Of a stretch of DNA of 56,458 nucleotides, positions 9,558 to 16,172 are shown one piece after another. A program made the position numbers and the translations under genes. Origin of the DNA: a virus. Each line of letters begins with the position of its first letter. Within the stretch, counting starts at the first letter, position 1. Under the pieces are notes generated by a model that worked only from the letters and a program-made list of their open reading frames with translations, did not search any database and had not been told where the DNA came from. Location of the stretch: positions 1 through 56,458 of the IMG/VR virus record IMGVR_UViG_3300027906_002333; one strand, written 5' to 3'.

Positions 9558-10121
9558 CTAGTCGATTTGTTTAGCAGATTTATTGATTGAGTTAGTGTCT
9601 ACTTTTACATTAGACGACCTAACAGCCACCGCTTCTGCGACTAATTGGTCTACTATCTCTTTATCAATCTTCACCATAATGAAGTGGTAATACTTGCCAT
9701 TTCTTTTATACAAGTAACCTTCATTTGAAGAATAGTGTCTTACTACTGTATCTGTGATTTTATTAACAACTAATACTTGAGATTGAGTAGTAGATACCAT
9801 TCCTTCTTCAGTACCACTATCGTTATACTCAATAGTTGTTCTCTTATTTACTGCACCATTAATTCTGTCAGCAATTTTAGTTTTCGCTAACTGTATGGCT
9901 TTGTCATAAGCGGCTTCTTTAAATCCACTTACTCCACTACCACAAGCATAGTAGTAATCTTTAGACCACCAAAACCAACCTTCGGTTCCAGTATCTTTAC
10001 ACTTCATATACCAATTTGGTACTACGTCGTTTTGTTTTTCTACGACGGTCGTCATTGTTGAACAAGCTGATACTGTGATTGCTAATGCACCAACAAGTAA
10101 CAGATTTTTAATGCCTTTCAT
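9558..10121 (-). CDS. LPP20-like lipoprotein
   Basis: A 187-residue lipoprotein with signal KNLLLVGALAITVSAC. The mature domain has GSGVSGFKEAAYDKAIQLAKTKIADRI followed by a beta-rich part ending YHFIMVKIDKE, the pattern of the LPP20/LPP20-like family. The role is unknown. It is first in the lipoprotein trio and has a good sigma70-type promoter at 10157-10185. Confidence 0.72.
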   Translation of the reverse strand: MKGIKNLLLVGALAITVSACSTMTTVVEKQNDVVPNWYMKCKDTGTEGWFWWSKDYYYACGSGVSGFKEAAYDKAIQLAKTKIADRINGAVNKRTTIEYNDSGTEEGMVSTTQSQVLVVNKITDTVVRHYSSNEGYLYKRNGKYYHFIMVKIDKEIVDQLVAEAVAVRSSNVKVDTNSINKSAKQID

Positions 10122-10156
10122 TTAAGCCTCCGTAAGTTTTTGTTCATTATGTATAT

Positions 10157-10185
10157 ACTATAACACCGAATGTGGCTAGAGTCAA
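10157..10185 (-). promoter_or_regulatory. Sigma70-type promoter for the lipoprotein operon
   Basis: TTGACT, a 17-base spacer and TATAGT on the minus strand, upstream of the gene starting at 10121. Confidence 0.65.
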
Positions 10186-10204
10186 CCTTTATTTTGCCAA
10201 AAAG

Positions 10205-10666
10205 TTAATTTCTTCGCATTGTTGCGATTTCGGTTGCTTGTTTTGATCCTGTCTTATCATCGTCATCTGCAAAAATTGGAACCATATTTGATTTGTGCAT
10301 AGTTGCTATGCCAACCAATCTACGTTCTCCTGTGTATTGCATTGGTTCTCTTTTGAGTGCAGGTTCAAAACCTTTCTTGCTAGTATGTGATTTGATATGT
10401 TCTTTTGGACGTTCAAAGGACTTGCCCGATTGGTGCCATGGTTCCGATATAACTCTTTGCTCTCTATTTTTTGGTTTGTAATTACCTTGACAATAATTAA
10501 TATATTCTTTTATATTCATTACAAGGTTATGACAACCAATTCGTTTCATTTCTTTATTATGCTTTCTCATATTAACTTCATATTTGGATAGCATACTTAA
10601 AGTTACTTTTTTCTTTTTACGTTTTTTGGTATTAAGGGTAGTTAGACCCTGTGCTAAATGAAACAT
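10205..10666 (-). CDS. Hypothetical basic protein, 153 aa
   Basis: Not recognised. It is strongly basic with a KKRKKKK patch near residue 15, and ends in a segment with DDDDKTGSKQATEIATMRRN. It starts one base after the denV stop, so it is probably in the denV operon. A nucleic-acid contact is likely from charge alone, but this is inference. Confidence 0.65.
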   Translation of the reverse strand: MFHLAQGLTTLNTKKRKKKKVTLSMLSKYEVNMRKHNKEMKRIGCHNLVMNIKEYINYCQGNYKPKNREQRVISEPWHQSGKSFERPKEHIKSHTSKKGFEPALKREPMQYTGERRLVGIATMHKSNMVPIFADDDDKTGSKQATEIATMRRN

Positions 10667-10667
10667 A

Positions 10668-11075
10668 TTAAGTTATCCCGTGTTGTGACCAACGATACCA
10701 ATATGGTTTTTGGTTAATACGTTGTTGTATGCGTTCTCTAATAATAGTAATGTCTTGATCTTTAGGTGTCCAATCCTTGTATAACTCATTAGGCCATTGT
10801 TCTGTTTTGAATTTACGAGTAGGATCAGGCTTCATACCTCTACGTTTCATTTCTGTAATAAGCTCTTTGTATCTTTTATGTAGATACTTGCCTTTATTAT
10901 AAAAGAACTTGACGTGTCCTTTGTTTAGTGTGAATTCTTTTGGAATGTCCGTTAATCCGTTTTTGGATTTTAATGATCGTTGTAATGCAGGGCCGACCAT
11001 AAAGATCTCTCTGTATTCTGCAACCAAGTGTTGATCTGACAAATCACCTGGGTCAACTAAATTAATCCTAGTCAT
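10668..11075 (-). CDS. denV: T4 endonuclease V-like pyrimidine-dimer glycosylase
   Basis: A 135-residue protein matching T4 DenV: N-terminal TRINL with catalytic Thr2, DQHLVAEYREI with the catalytic Glu in the 20s, KGHVKFFYNKGKYL, and the C-terminal aromatic RPxWY-type segment (KPYWYRW). DenV cleaves UV-induced cyclobutane pyrimidine dimers in DNA. The length agrees with T4 (138 residues). It lies downstream of a small membrane protein in one operon behind a sigma70-type promoter. Confidence 0.93.
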   Translation of the reverse strand: MTRINLVDPGDLSDQHLVAEYREIFMVGPALQRSLKSKNGLTDIPKEFTLNKGHVKFFYNKGKYLHKRYKELITEMKRRGMKPDPTRKFKTEQWPNELYKDWTPKDQDITIIRERIQQRINQKPYWYRWSQHGIT

Positions 11076-11076
11076 G

Positions 11077-11226
11077 TTACCTACCTATAAGAAATGGTAT
11101 AGCTACAAAAAATGCACCAAAAGTAAGGGCAGTATCATACCATTCATGATCTAATGGCATTGATGTCGTCCAACCTAATAATACAACTCCAGTTAATAAA
11201 GATATTATTCCGAGAAATAGTTCCAT
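11077..11226 (-). CDS. Small two-helix membrane protein, 49 aa
   Basis: A short frame of 49 residues: ELFLGIISLLTGVVLLGW, a short polar linker, then TFGAFFVAIPFLIG. Two predicted membrane segments fill most of it. It starts 9-14 bases after the promoter at 11235-11263 and ends just before denV. The function is unknown. Confidence 0.55.
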   Translation of the reverse strand: MELFLGIISLLTGVVLLGWTTSMPLDHEWYDTALTFGAFFVAIPFLIGR

Positions 11227-11234
11227 TGTTTTAA

Positions 11235-11263
11235 ATATAACATAGTACCTAGTACTTTGTCAA
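11235..11263 (-). promoter_or_regulatory. Sigma70-type promoter for the denV operon
   Basis: TTGACA, a 17-base spacer and TTATAT on the minus strand, directly upstream of the 49-aa gene. Confidence 0.6.
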
Positions 11264-11276
11264 CTAAAATGGTAAA

Positions 11277-11540
11277 CTAAATTTGCAACCCCTTGATAGC
11301 TTTTGGACGGCCTAGCTCTAGTTGTTCTTTTAAACTTTCTTCGGGAACGCAGAACACATTCTCGATTGGTCTTCTGCCATAGTGTTCAGCAGTTTCCATT
11401 ATGATTGGACCAGGATTTGTCATAGCCCATTCTTTACATTCTTCGACGGTTTCAAATACAGGGTCAGTGAAAACGTATAAATCTCTTCCTCCGGTTTCAG
11501 TAACACCTACCATCAACACGACGACAAGTATTTTTAACAT
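11277..11540 (-). CDS. Secreted two-cysteine small protein
   Basis: An 87-residue protein with a short hydrophobic N-terminus, then FETVEECKEWAMTN and later VFCVPEESL. It shares this arrangement (hydrophobic start, Phe-x-(S/T)-x-x-x-Cys, a second Cys before a Pro/acidic patch) with genes at 34634, 34890 and 51834. Probably exported to the periplasm; function unknown. It abuts the nuclease gene. Confidence 0.6.
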   Translation of the reverse strand: MLKILVVVLMVGVTETGGRDLYVFTDPVFETVEECKEWAMTNPGPIIMETAEHYGRRPIENVFCVPEESLKEQLELGRPKAIKGLQI

Positions 11541-11972
11541 TTAAACAGTAACCTTTCCTTCTTTAATTAGGCGTTCTCTATTACTTAAATGTTTCTTTGC
11601 TACTTCGTCTTTATTCTGGCCATGATAAGCAACACCATAACCATCAGTGATCATTTGTTTAGTAAGTTTCTTACCATCGATAATAAAGTCGCCAAGTATG
11701 CGACCAAACTTACCTTTCTTATCCTCGCCACTTCTATCTATTTCTGTTTTAAGGACTTGACTTGAACCAACTGGCATAACATCTTTAACATATTTCTTAG
11801 ATGCTAAACCAAATTTTTTTTCTACTTTATCTCTTGTTCTAGATTCTGGAGTATCAATCCCCATCATTCGAACACGTTCTTTTTTCATCCATACACCAAA
11901 GCCCAAGTCAATGTCCACATCAACTGTATCTCCGTCTACAACTCTAAGAACTTTACATCTGTACTCGTACAT
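11541..11972 (-). CDS. Thermonuclease-like (SNase) nuclease
   Basis: A 143-residue protein with the staphylococcal nuclease core: VVDGDTVDVDIDLGFGV (metal-binding Asp residues), RVRMMGIDTPESR (catalytic Arg and Glu region), and GKFGRILGDF (second catalytic Arg). It lacks an obvious signal peptide, so it likely acts in the cytoplasm on DNA or RNA. The order with the neighbours suggests a role in nucleic-acid turnover. Confidence 0.88.
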   Translation of the reverse strand: MYEYRCKVLRVVDGDTVDVDIDLGFGVWMKKERVRMMGIDTPESRTRDKVEKKFGLASKKYVKDVMPVGSSQVLKTEIDRSGEDKKGKFGRILGDFIIDGKKLTKQMITDGYGVAYHGQNKDEVAKKHLSNRERLIKEGKVTV

Positions 11973-11977
11973 TCTTA

Positions 11978-12124
11978 TTACCTTCCTTGACCTCTATAGA
12001 ACTTAAGGCTTCTTTTTTTACTCTTATTCATAGACGCTAATTTACAAGATCTTTTGCGTCCAGCTTGGGAAGTTTTTTTAGGTTGACTTACGTGTTCAGT
12101 ATATCCACTGTGCATCCTTGCCAT
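11978..12124 (-). CDS. Small basic protein, 48 aa
   Basis: A 48-residue Lys/Arg/Ser-rich protein (for example QAGRKRSCKLASMNKSKKR) preceded by GAAAGGA. Its composition and SCKLASM segment resemble the gene at 47375. Probably nucleic-acid binding; function unknown. Confidence 0.55.
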   Translation of the reverse strand: MARMHSGYTEHVSQPKKTSQAGRKRSCKLASMNKSKKRSLKFYRGQGR

Positions 12125-12192
12125 AATTGTTCCTTTCGATTAACTATGCAGTTATTTACCAAAAAGCAACAGATGTTACGTTAGGACCCATT

Positions 12193-12295
12193 TGGCTCTG
12201 GGGGTAGGACTCGAACCTACACGGTTAAATATATTGCAGTACATTTAGCCATACGAGAAACAATCGTACGTGTCTACCAATTCCACCACCCCAGA
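12193..12295 (-). tRNA. tRNA-Asn(GUU)-like with type II long variable arm
   Basis: A complete 103-base tRNA fold with encoded CCA. The acceptor stem TCTGGGG/CCCCAGA is perfect. The D-arm has the GTGGAATTGGTAGACAC pattern of tRNA-Leu. The anticodon stem TACGA/TCGTA encloses loop TTGTTTC, giving anticodon GUU. The T-arm GTAGG/CCTAC holds loop TTCGAGT. The variable region is 31 bases with an eight-position stem containing one mismatch. U1:A72, G73 and GUU match tRNA-Asn identity, but tRNA-Asn is normally a short-variable-arm tRNA, and U at position 37 is unusual. It follows the AsnRS-like gene by one small ORF. Confidence 0.8.
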
Positions 12296-12298
12296 TCG

Positions 12299-12457
12299 TT
12301 ATTTTACGTTTACTATCCTCTTTAATAGTTCAACGTACTTTTTAATATTTTTACGTTTCCTTTTCTTAACAACTTTTGGGTGTTCTTTCTTTTCAGGCAA
12401 TATAGCACCTGTTGTAATATAGTGTAATGTTAAAGGATTGTTAGGATCGTAAGCCAT
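12299..12457 (-). CDS. Small basic protein, 52 aa, between AsnRS-like gene and tRNA
   Basis: A 52-residue protein whose ATG overlaps the stop of the AsnRS-like gene (TAATG), implying translational coupling. It has a hydrophobic/polar N-terminus (TLHYITTGAILP) and a Lys-rich C-terminal half (KKRKRKNIKKY). Its tail ends four bases before the long-arm tRNA. A role as an RNA-binding partner of the synthetase is attractive but only inferred. Confidence 0.6.
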   Translation of the reverse strand: MAYDPNNPLTLHYITTGAILPEKKEHPKVVKKRKRKNIKKYVELLKRIVNVK

Positions 12458-13332
12458 TAACAAGCCGCCACTGGATCGTGTGTTAACGATGCCATTTGCT
12501 CTACTCTTGTCTCTGGGTTCTCTAGTCTATCTAATGCACTTATCATACGTGTCATTCCTATACCACCACCTACTCTTGGAAAGAAGTCGTGTTTTAAGAA
12601 CGTTTCTAGTTCTTCTTCTACTCTTTCTTTACCAAACTTGTCAAACAGTAAGTTACTGTAAGCACCTTCAGTAATTGTATGGAAAGTATCTCGCATTTGC
12701 TCTACATCAGTTGAACGTTCTGCACTACCTATTGTTTCCATTCCACCTAGTATTACATCTATCTTTTTACTTGTACCATCAGTATTTCTACTCATGTTCC
12801 AGAAAGGACTTGTAAACTCTGGGAAGTCTGTAATCATAGTTGTATAATAGTTTTCAAACATTTTAGTTTCATGCTCTGCCGTTAGCTCTCCTTCAATGCC
12901 GTATTCTTCTTGCCATTCGGCATAAGTCTTTTCTGTGGGCATCTTAAAGCCTAAGTGTTGACATAGTTCGTATTCCATCTTTTTAAGATCATCTATGTCA
13001 CCTGGCATTTCAAATTCAAACATTGGAAATATTATATCATGTCTACCTGGTATTGCATTAGGTTCTTGTCTGTAGGAAGTGGAGACACAAAAAAACCCCT
13101 TCGAAGAGGGGCGTGTAAGTAATTCGTATTCTAGCCACATCTGGCCCGTTTGCGGTAACGGCCAAACTTGTCCTGCATAATTGTATGTTGCTACATTAAA
13201 AGGATCTTCACACGCCGCCAGTATGCTTAATCTGTTTTGTGTGTGTACTTCTTCAAATCCTTTATTCAAAAAAAATGACCTTAAAAGGCCAACTGTCTTC
13301 GTAAATTTACTCGGGTTTATTAATTGCGTCAT
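12457..13332 (-). CDS. Minimal AsnRS/AspRS-like class II synthetase core
   Basis: A 291-residue class II catalytic core. Motif 1 region is SFFLNKGFEEV, motif 2 is STSYRQEP followed by RHDIIFPMFEFEM, and motif 3 is GGGIGMTRMISALDRL with its ATP-contacting Arg. It is closest in pattern to AsnRS/AspRS and their paralogues, but lacks the N-terminal OB-fold anticodon-binding domain. Family alternatives are asparagine synthetase AsnA, an EpmA-like protein ligase, or a tRNA-charging enzyme. The adjacent tRNA with an Asn anticodon favours tRNA aminoacylation. An internal terminator-like hairpin lies at 13089-13111. Confidence 0.75.
   Translation of the reverse strand: MTQLINPSKFTKTVGLLRSFFLNKGFEEVHTQNRLSILAACEDPFNVATYNYAGQVWPLPQTGQMWLEYELLTRPSSKGFFCVSTSYRQEPNAIPGRHDIIFPMFEFEMPGDIDDLKKMEYELCQHLGFKMPTEKTYAEWQEEYGIEGELTAEHETKMFENYYTTMITDFPEFTSPFWNMSRNTDGTSKKIDVILGGMETIGSAERSTDVEQMRDTFHTITEGAYSNLLFDKFGKERVEEELETFLKHDFFPRVGGGIGMTRMISALDRLENPETRVEQMASLTHDPVAAC
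13089..13111 (-). terminator. Intragenic terminator-like hairpin in AsnRS-like gene
   Basis: CCCCT, loop CTTCGA, AGGGG, then seven T on the minus strand, inside the coding region. It has the form of a Rho-independent terminator and could truncate the transcript. Confidence 0.45.
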
Positions 13333-13364
13333 TTCTTTTTCCTTTTTGAGTTATACGTCAAAAA

Positions 13365-13398
13365 AAATTTAAGTCAAAAAAAAACTTGACTGTGTTTC
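13365..13398 (-). terminator. Terminator-like hairpin between tRNA-Asp and AsnRS-like gene
   Basis: AGTCAA and TTGACT arms around a T-rich loop, followed by TAAA and eight T on the minus strand. It lies in the leader of the AsnRS-like gene and could end the upstream tRNA transcript or act as an attenuator. A late-promoter-like ATAAATAC lies just upstream. Confidence 0.4.
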
Positions 13399-13434
13399 TT
13401 CTGTCTAGGTATTTATCATCTAGGCGAAAAAACG

Positions 13435-13511
13435 TGGCGGGAGTGAAGGGACTCGAACCCTCGGCCTTCCGCGTGACAGGCGGACGCTCTAACCAACTGA
13501 GCTACACCCCC
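13435..13511 (-). tRNA. tRNA-Asp(GUC)
   Basis: 77 bases with encoded CCA. The acceptor GGGGGTG pairs with CACTCCC, and loop CTGTCAC in the TCCGC/GCGGA stem gives anticodon GUC. Confidence 0.93.
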
Positions 13512-13521
13512 ACTATTTTAG

Positions 13522-13596
13522 TGGTAGTCCCTAGGAGAATCGAACTCCTCTTTGCGGTATGAAAAACCGCTGTCCTAACCGATAGACGAAGGGACC
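13522..13596 (-). tRNA. tRNA-Glu(UUC)
   Basis: 75 bases with encoded CCA. The anticodon stem GCGGT/ACCGC has loop TTTTCAT, giving anticodon UUC. The acceptor stem GGTCCCT pairs with AGGGACT (one G-U). Confidence 0.93.
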
Positions 13597-13604
13597 ACTT
13601 TAAG

Positions 13605-13680
13605 TGGTGGAGCACGAGGGAATCGAACCCACGACCTCCTGAATGCAAATCAGGCGCTCTCCCAACTGAGCTAGTGCCCC
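13605..13680 (-). tRNA. tRNA-Ala(UGC)
   Basis: 76 bases with encoded CCA. The anticodon stem CCTGA/TCAGG has loop TTTGCAT, giving anticodon UGC. The acceptor GGGGCAC pairs with GTGCTCC. First of the Ala-Glu-Asp trio. Confidence 0.93.
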
Positions 13681-13693
13681 ATAGTTTAATTAG

Positions 13694-13795
13694 TTATCCA
13701 CAGCCTGATATACAGACTATAAGCAAACTTGGATCTATTGCATTTATAACGGCTCCTACCACTATAACGCCCAACCAAATTTCTATAGGTGTCAT
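13694..13795 (-). CDS. Possible 33-aa membrane peptide
   Basis: A short frame reading IEIWLGVIVVGAVI then SLLIVCISGCG, mostly hydrophobic. It lies between the promoter at 13832-13860 and tRNA-Ala, with no clear ribosome binding site. It may be coding or merely tRNA leader. Confidence 0.3.
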   Translation of the reverse strand: MTPIEIWLGVIVVGAVINAIDPSLLIVCISGCG

Positions 13796-13831
13796 GTCAC
13801 ACACTCCATACTAATTGAACTTACTAGAACT

Positions 13832-13860
13832 ATTATAGCAGAGTTGCTATGGCTTGTCAA
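13832..13860 (-). promoter_or_regulatory. Consensus sigma70 promoter for the tRNA/AsnRS-like segment
   Basis: TTGACA, 17-base spacer, TATAAT on the minus strand: a perfect consensus overlapping the stop of the oxygenase gene. Downstream are tRNA-Ala, -Glu, -Asp and possibly the AsnRS-like gene. Confidence 0.75.
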
Positions 13861-14924
13861 CCTAATAATGGATTTGATGGATTAACTTCTAAATACTTAC
13901 CCCATTCGGCGTAATAATGACGCATACCAACTTCATCGTGTATAGTATGATTCTCGTGTCTACCATGTAAAATGTTTCTACGTTCAGTACCTGGAGCCAT
14001 TGATGCACCTTGTCCTGTAACGCCTAACAAGTCTTCGTGTAAGTTTCTACCAAAAGGTCCCCAAATAGTATTATGGTGTCTAATACGAGTTTGTCTTTCT
14101 TCTGGTGTATCTTTCTTTAGTCCGTATCCTCTAAATTCAATTAGTACACTATTAGGTCCTAAAGGAGTTACACTATCTGAACGATATGCACTACCACGTA
14201 GGTTAAAGTTAAAGCCAGGAAATAAGTCAACCATATACCATTGATTGGGCGGTAAGTTAGGAAAACTTAATTCTCCTCTATCACCTTCCTTATCAAACTC
14301 TGTATAGTTGACAGTAAAAGAACTAACATTAACGTGGCCGTTATCGAACGCAATATTCTTACGAGCAAAGTATTCATCATTAAATCCTGTTACACGATTG
14401 AAGTAGTGCATAAAGTCATGATAAAATTCACTGTTAGTATCGTGCCATAGTTTATAGTTAGTAGGAATGATTGCTTTATGATAATGGAATACTTCTAATT
14501 CCTCTGTATCAATAGCATCAGCTATACAATCAAATGCACCTGCTGTCCATTGTTCTACAGTTTGATCAGGTTCAGGGTTTAATGTTACCCATATCATACC
14601 TCCGTGCTTTACTTCCAAATGCAACTGTGGTTCAACAGTTACAATAGGTGCTCCTAATGTTCCTGCTGGTGTTTGATTACCATAGTTACGATATGCTTTA
14701 AATCCTTTGCCTGTATTATATACAAGAACATTAACACCTGCTATCTGTGTTGTTCTAAAGTCTAACTCATTTGGTAGTTCACTTTTATGACACATAGGTA
14801 TCCAAACCTTACTAAAGATTTGTTCTTGTTCTTTATCGTGTATGTCTTGATTGTTATAGCACTCGCTACTAATATATTCTACTTTTGGTTCTGCTAACCA
14901 ATTTCTATGATTGCGTGGTGGCAT
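13857..14924 (-). CDS. Rieske oxygenase alpha-subunit-like protein lacking the Rieske ligands
   Basis: A 355-residue protein with the fold pattern of ring-hydroxylating oxygenases: a beta-rich N-terminal domain (GVNVLVYNTGKGFKAYRN), HGGMIWVTLNPEP, and a C-terminal catalytic domain with NYKLWHDTNSEFYHDFMH (His169, His173) and a late NLHEDLLGVTGQGA acidic segment. At the place where CxH...CxxH should bind the 2Fe-2S cluster it reads NYGNQTPAG, and no CxH or CxxH pair occurs in the N-terminal domain. The His spacing is also one residue shorter than usual. It cannot receive electrons by the normal route. A late-promoter element lies at 14953-14959. Confidence 0.75.
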   Translation of the reverse strand: MPPRNHRNWLAEPKVEYISSECYNNQDIHDKEQEQIFSKVWIPMCHKSELPNELDFRTTQIAGVNVLVYNTGKGFKAYRNYGNQTPAGTLGAPIVTVEPQLHLEVKHGGMIWVTLNPEPDQTVEQWTAGAFDCIADAIDTEELEVFHYHKAIIPTNYKLWHDTNSEFYHDFMHYFNRVTGFNDEYFARKNIAFDNGHVNVSSFTVNYTEFDKEGDRGELSFPNLPPNQWYMVDLFPGFNFNLRGSAYRSDSVTPLGPNSVLIEFRGYGLKKDTPEERQTRIRHHNTIWGPFGRNLHEDLLGVTGQGASMAPGTERRNILHGRHENHTIHDEVGMRHYYAEWGKYLEVNPSNPLLG

Positions 14925-14984
14925 TCTACTTACTCCTTCTCACCTAGCTAGATATTTATTTGTAGTATTCTAAAAGTATTATAG

Positions 14985-15310
14985 GCTTTGTCTATGTAGA
15001 AATAGACGCAACGTTTCTGTTGCTAGGTACGTTGCCAACCCCGAGTGATTATGCCGCTAGGGCAAAATCCTCATTTACCGCAGTTACTGGCGCAGAAAAA
15101 TCTACGAAAGTAACGTTGGTTAGTGCATTATCGTTTGCATCTATAACGTTTGTTCGCGTTAACGGAGCTTACATCCCGGTAATCTCGTTCAACCTTAACA
15201 AGCCAGTCGATCCTATTTCTACCCCGTAGGGGGTGTATTGAAATGGTGGAGTAGCCGGGTATCGCACCCGGGTCCTGCTCTTGTGACATACGTTGCTGTC
15301 ATCAATTACA
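14985..15310 (-). ncRNA. ssrA: Circularly permuted two-piece tmRNA
   Basis: On the minus strand the acceptor piece comes first (T-arm CCGGG/CCCGG, then CTACTCC, A, CCA at 15244-15246), then an 18-base spacer, then the coding piece opening GGGGTAG at 15225. GGGGTAG and CTACTCC form a seven-pair acceptor stem. The tag reading frame resumes at GCA (15138), directly after a TAGAT context like the E. coli TAGTC, and runs 29 codons (ANDNALTNV ... VNEDFALAA) to TAA at 15049. The C-terminal ALAA is the classic protease signal. A hairpin at 14990-15007 probably closes the coding piece; outer ends are approximate. SmpB is not seen and must come from the host. Confidence 0.9.
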
Positions 15311-15336
15311 GTAATATTTAGCCTTAATATGCTACT

Positions 15337-15365
15337 ATTATAGGAAAAGAGATAACTAATGTCAA
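15337..15365 (-). promoter_or_regulatory. Consensus sigma70 promoter for the tmRNA
   Basis: TTGACA, 17-base spacer, TATAAT on the minus strand, placing the transcription start about 20-25 bases before the acceptor piece. Confidence 0.75.
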
Positions 15366-15375
15366 AGGAAAAACA

Positions 15376-15579
15376 ATGCCAAAAAATAGAATATTCAAAT
15401 TCACAGATGGTGAAGAAATAAAAGAAGTAACTGCTATGGGTTGGAAGAAGGCTGTAAAGTCATTCCAAGGCGGTGCAAAGGTTACATCAACAGTTGTATC
15501 CTGGGTCGGCAAAAAAGGTAAAGAGTTAACTAAAACAATTAAGTTACCAATAGGCAGATCTAAAAAAATAGGAAAGTAA
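15376..15579 (+). CDS. Hypothetical basic protein, 67 aa
   Basis: Not recognised. Lys-rich, with GWKKAVKSFQGGAKVTSTVVSW in the middle, preceded by AAAGGAAAAACA. It is divergent from the tmRNA, whose promoter it overlaps, and forms a pair with the next gene. Confidence 0.65.
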   Translation: MPKNRIFKFTDGEEIKEVTAMGWKKAVKSFQGGAKVTSTVVSWVGKKGKELTKTIKLPIGRSKKIGK

Positions 15580-15580
15580 T

Positions 15581-15778
15581 ATGGCTGGGCATAAAGTAAG
15601 AGGGCCAAAGTCCGTTCATTACAAAAGAGAAGCTAAACGTGATGGCGAGATGATTGAAGTTAAACCCGTTAGATATTATGGACCTGGATCAAATGGTCGT
15701 ATGTGTGGAGCATTCGCAGATACTGGCGAAATGATTATGGGCTCAGACGGAACTCCAAAGCCTTTTAAATCGATTTAA
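15581..15778 (+). CDS. Hypothetical basic protein, 65 aa
   Basis: Not recognised. It starts two bases after the previous stop and reads GHKVRGPKSVHYKREAKRDGE early, then YYGPGSNGRMCGAF. Probably cotranscribed with the 67-aa gene. It ends against the convergent cold-shock gene. Confidence 0.65.
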   Translation: MAGHKVRGPKSVHYKREAKRDGEMIEVKPVRYYGPGSNGRMCGAFADTGEMIMGSDGTPKPFKSI

Positions 15779-15781
15779 AAT

Positions 15782-16009
15782 TTATCTATTGAAGTTATCA
15801 GGGCGGACAAGATTTCCTGCTATCATTCTTCCCCTGTTATCAACAAGTTCAAACTCTAATAGCATCTTGTTCGAGATGTTTGTGATCTGTGCACCTTCAA
15901 AAGCAGATATATGTACGAACACGTCTTGTCCGCCATCATCTGGAGTTATAAACCCGTAACCCTTTTTAGCGTCAAACCACTTCAGTTTTCCAACTATTCT
16001 CTCACTCAT
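15782..16009 (-). CDS. Cold-shock-domain protein
   Basis: A 75-residue cold-shock protein with RNP1 KGYGFI and RNP2 DVFVHIS, the single-stranded nucleic acid-binding surface. The length is standard for CspA-type proteins. It likely acts as an RNA chaperone during infection. A late-promoter element (AATAAATAC) lies about 55 bases upstream of its start. Confidence 0.93.
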   Translation of the reverse strand: MSERIVGKLKWFDAKKGYGFITPDDGGQDVFVHISAFEGAQITNISNKMLLEFELVDNRGRMIAGNLVRPDNFNR

Positions 16010-16122
16010 GTTTGTGTCTATTATCCTTAGATTGTTTAGTAGATTTTGTAATACTTCCTACTAGAGTATTTATTAATTTGTTGATGTAATTAAGTGATAT
16101 TTTTATTGTGTGCCTATCACAA

Positions 16123-16156
16123 GTATAGGACTAACCCCAAACGAGGAAGTCCTATA
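16123..16156. other. Hairpin between 59-aa gene and cold-shock gene
   Basis: TAGGACT and AGTCCTA arms surround a C/G-rich loop. There is no T-run on either side, so it is not a clear Rho-independent terminator; it may block readthrough or stabilise the 3' end of the upstream gene. Confidence 0.35.
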
Positions 16157-16172
16157 TTGCAAACCAAAAATC

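Noticed and set aside
12193-12295. Reading the long-arm tRNA as an ordinary tRNA-Leu
   Set aside because: The D-arm and long variable arm fit Leu, but the seven-base loop in a perfect stem gives GUU, and U1:A72 with G73 are Asn features. Leu anticodons would need a shifted loop that breaks the stem.
15020-15229. 69-aa plus-strand ORF
   Set aside because: It is antisense to the tmRNA coding piece, whose structure and tag explain the sequence.
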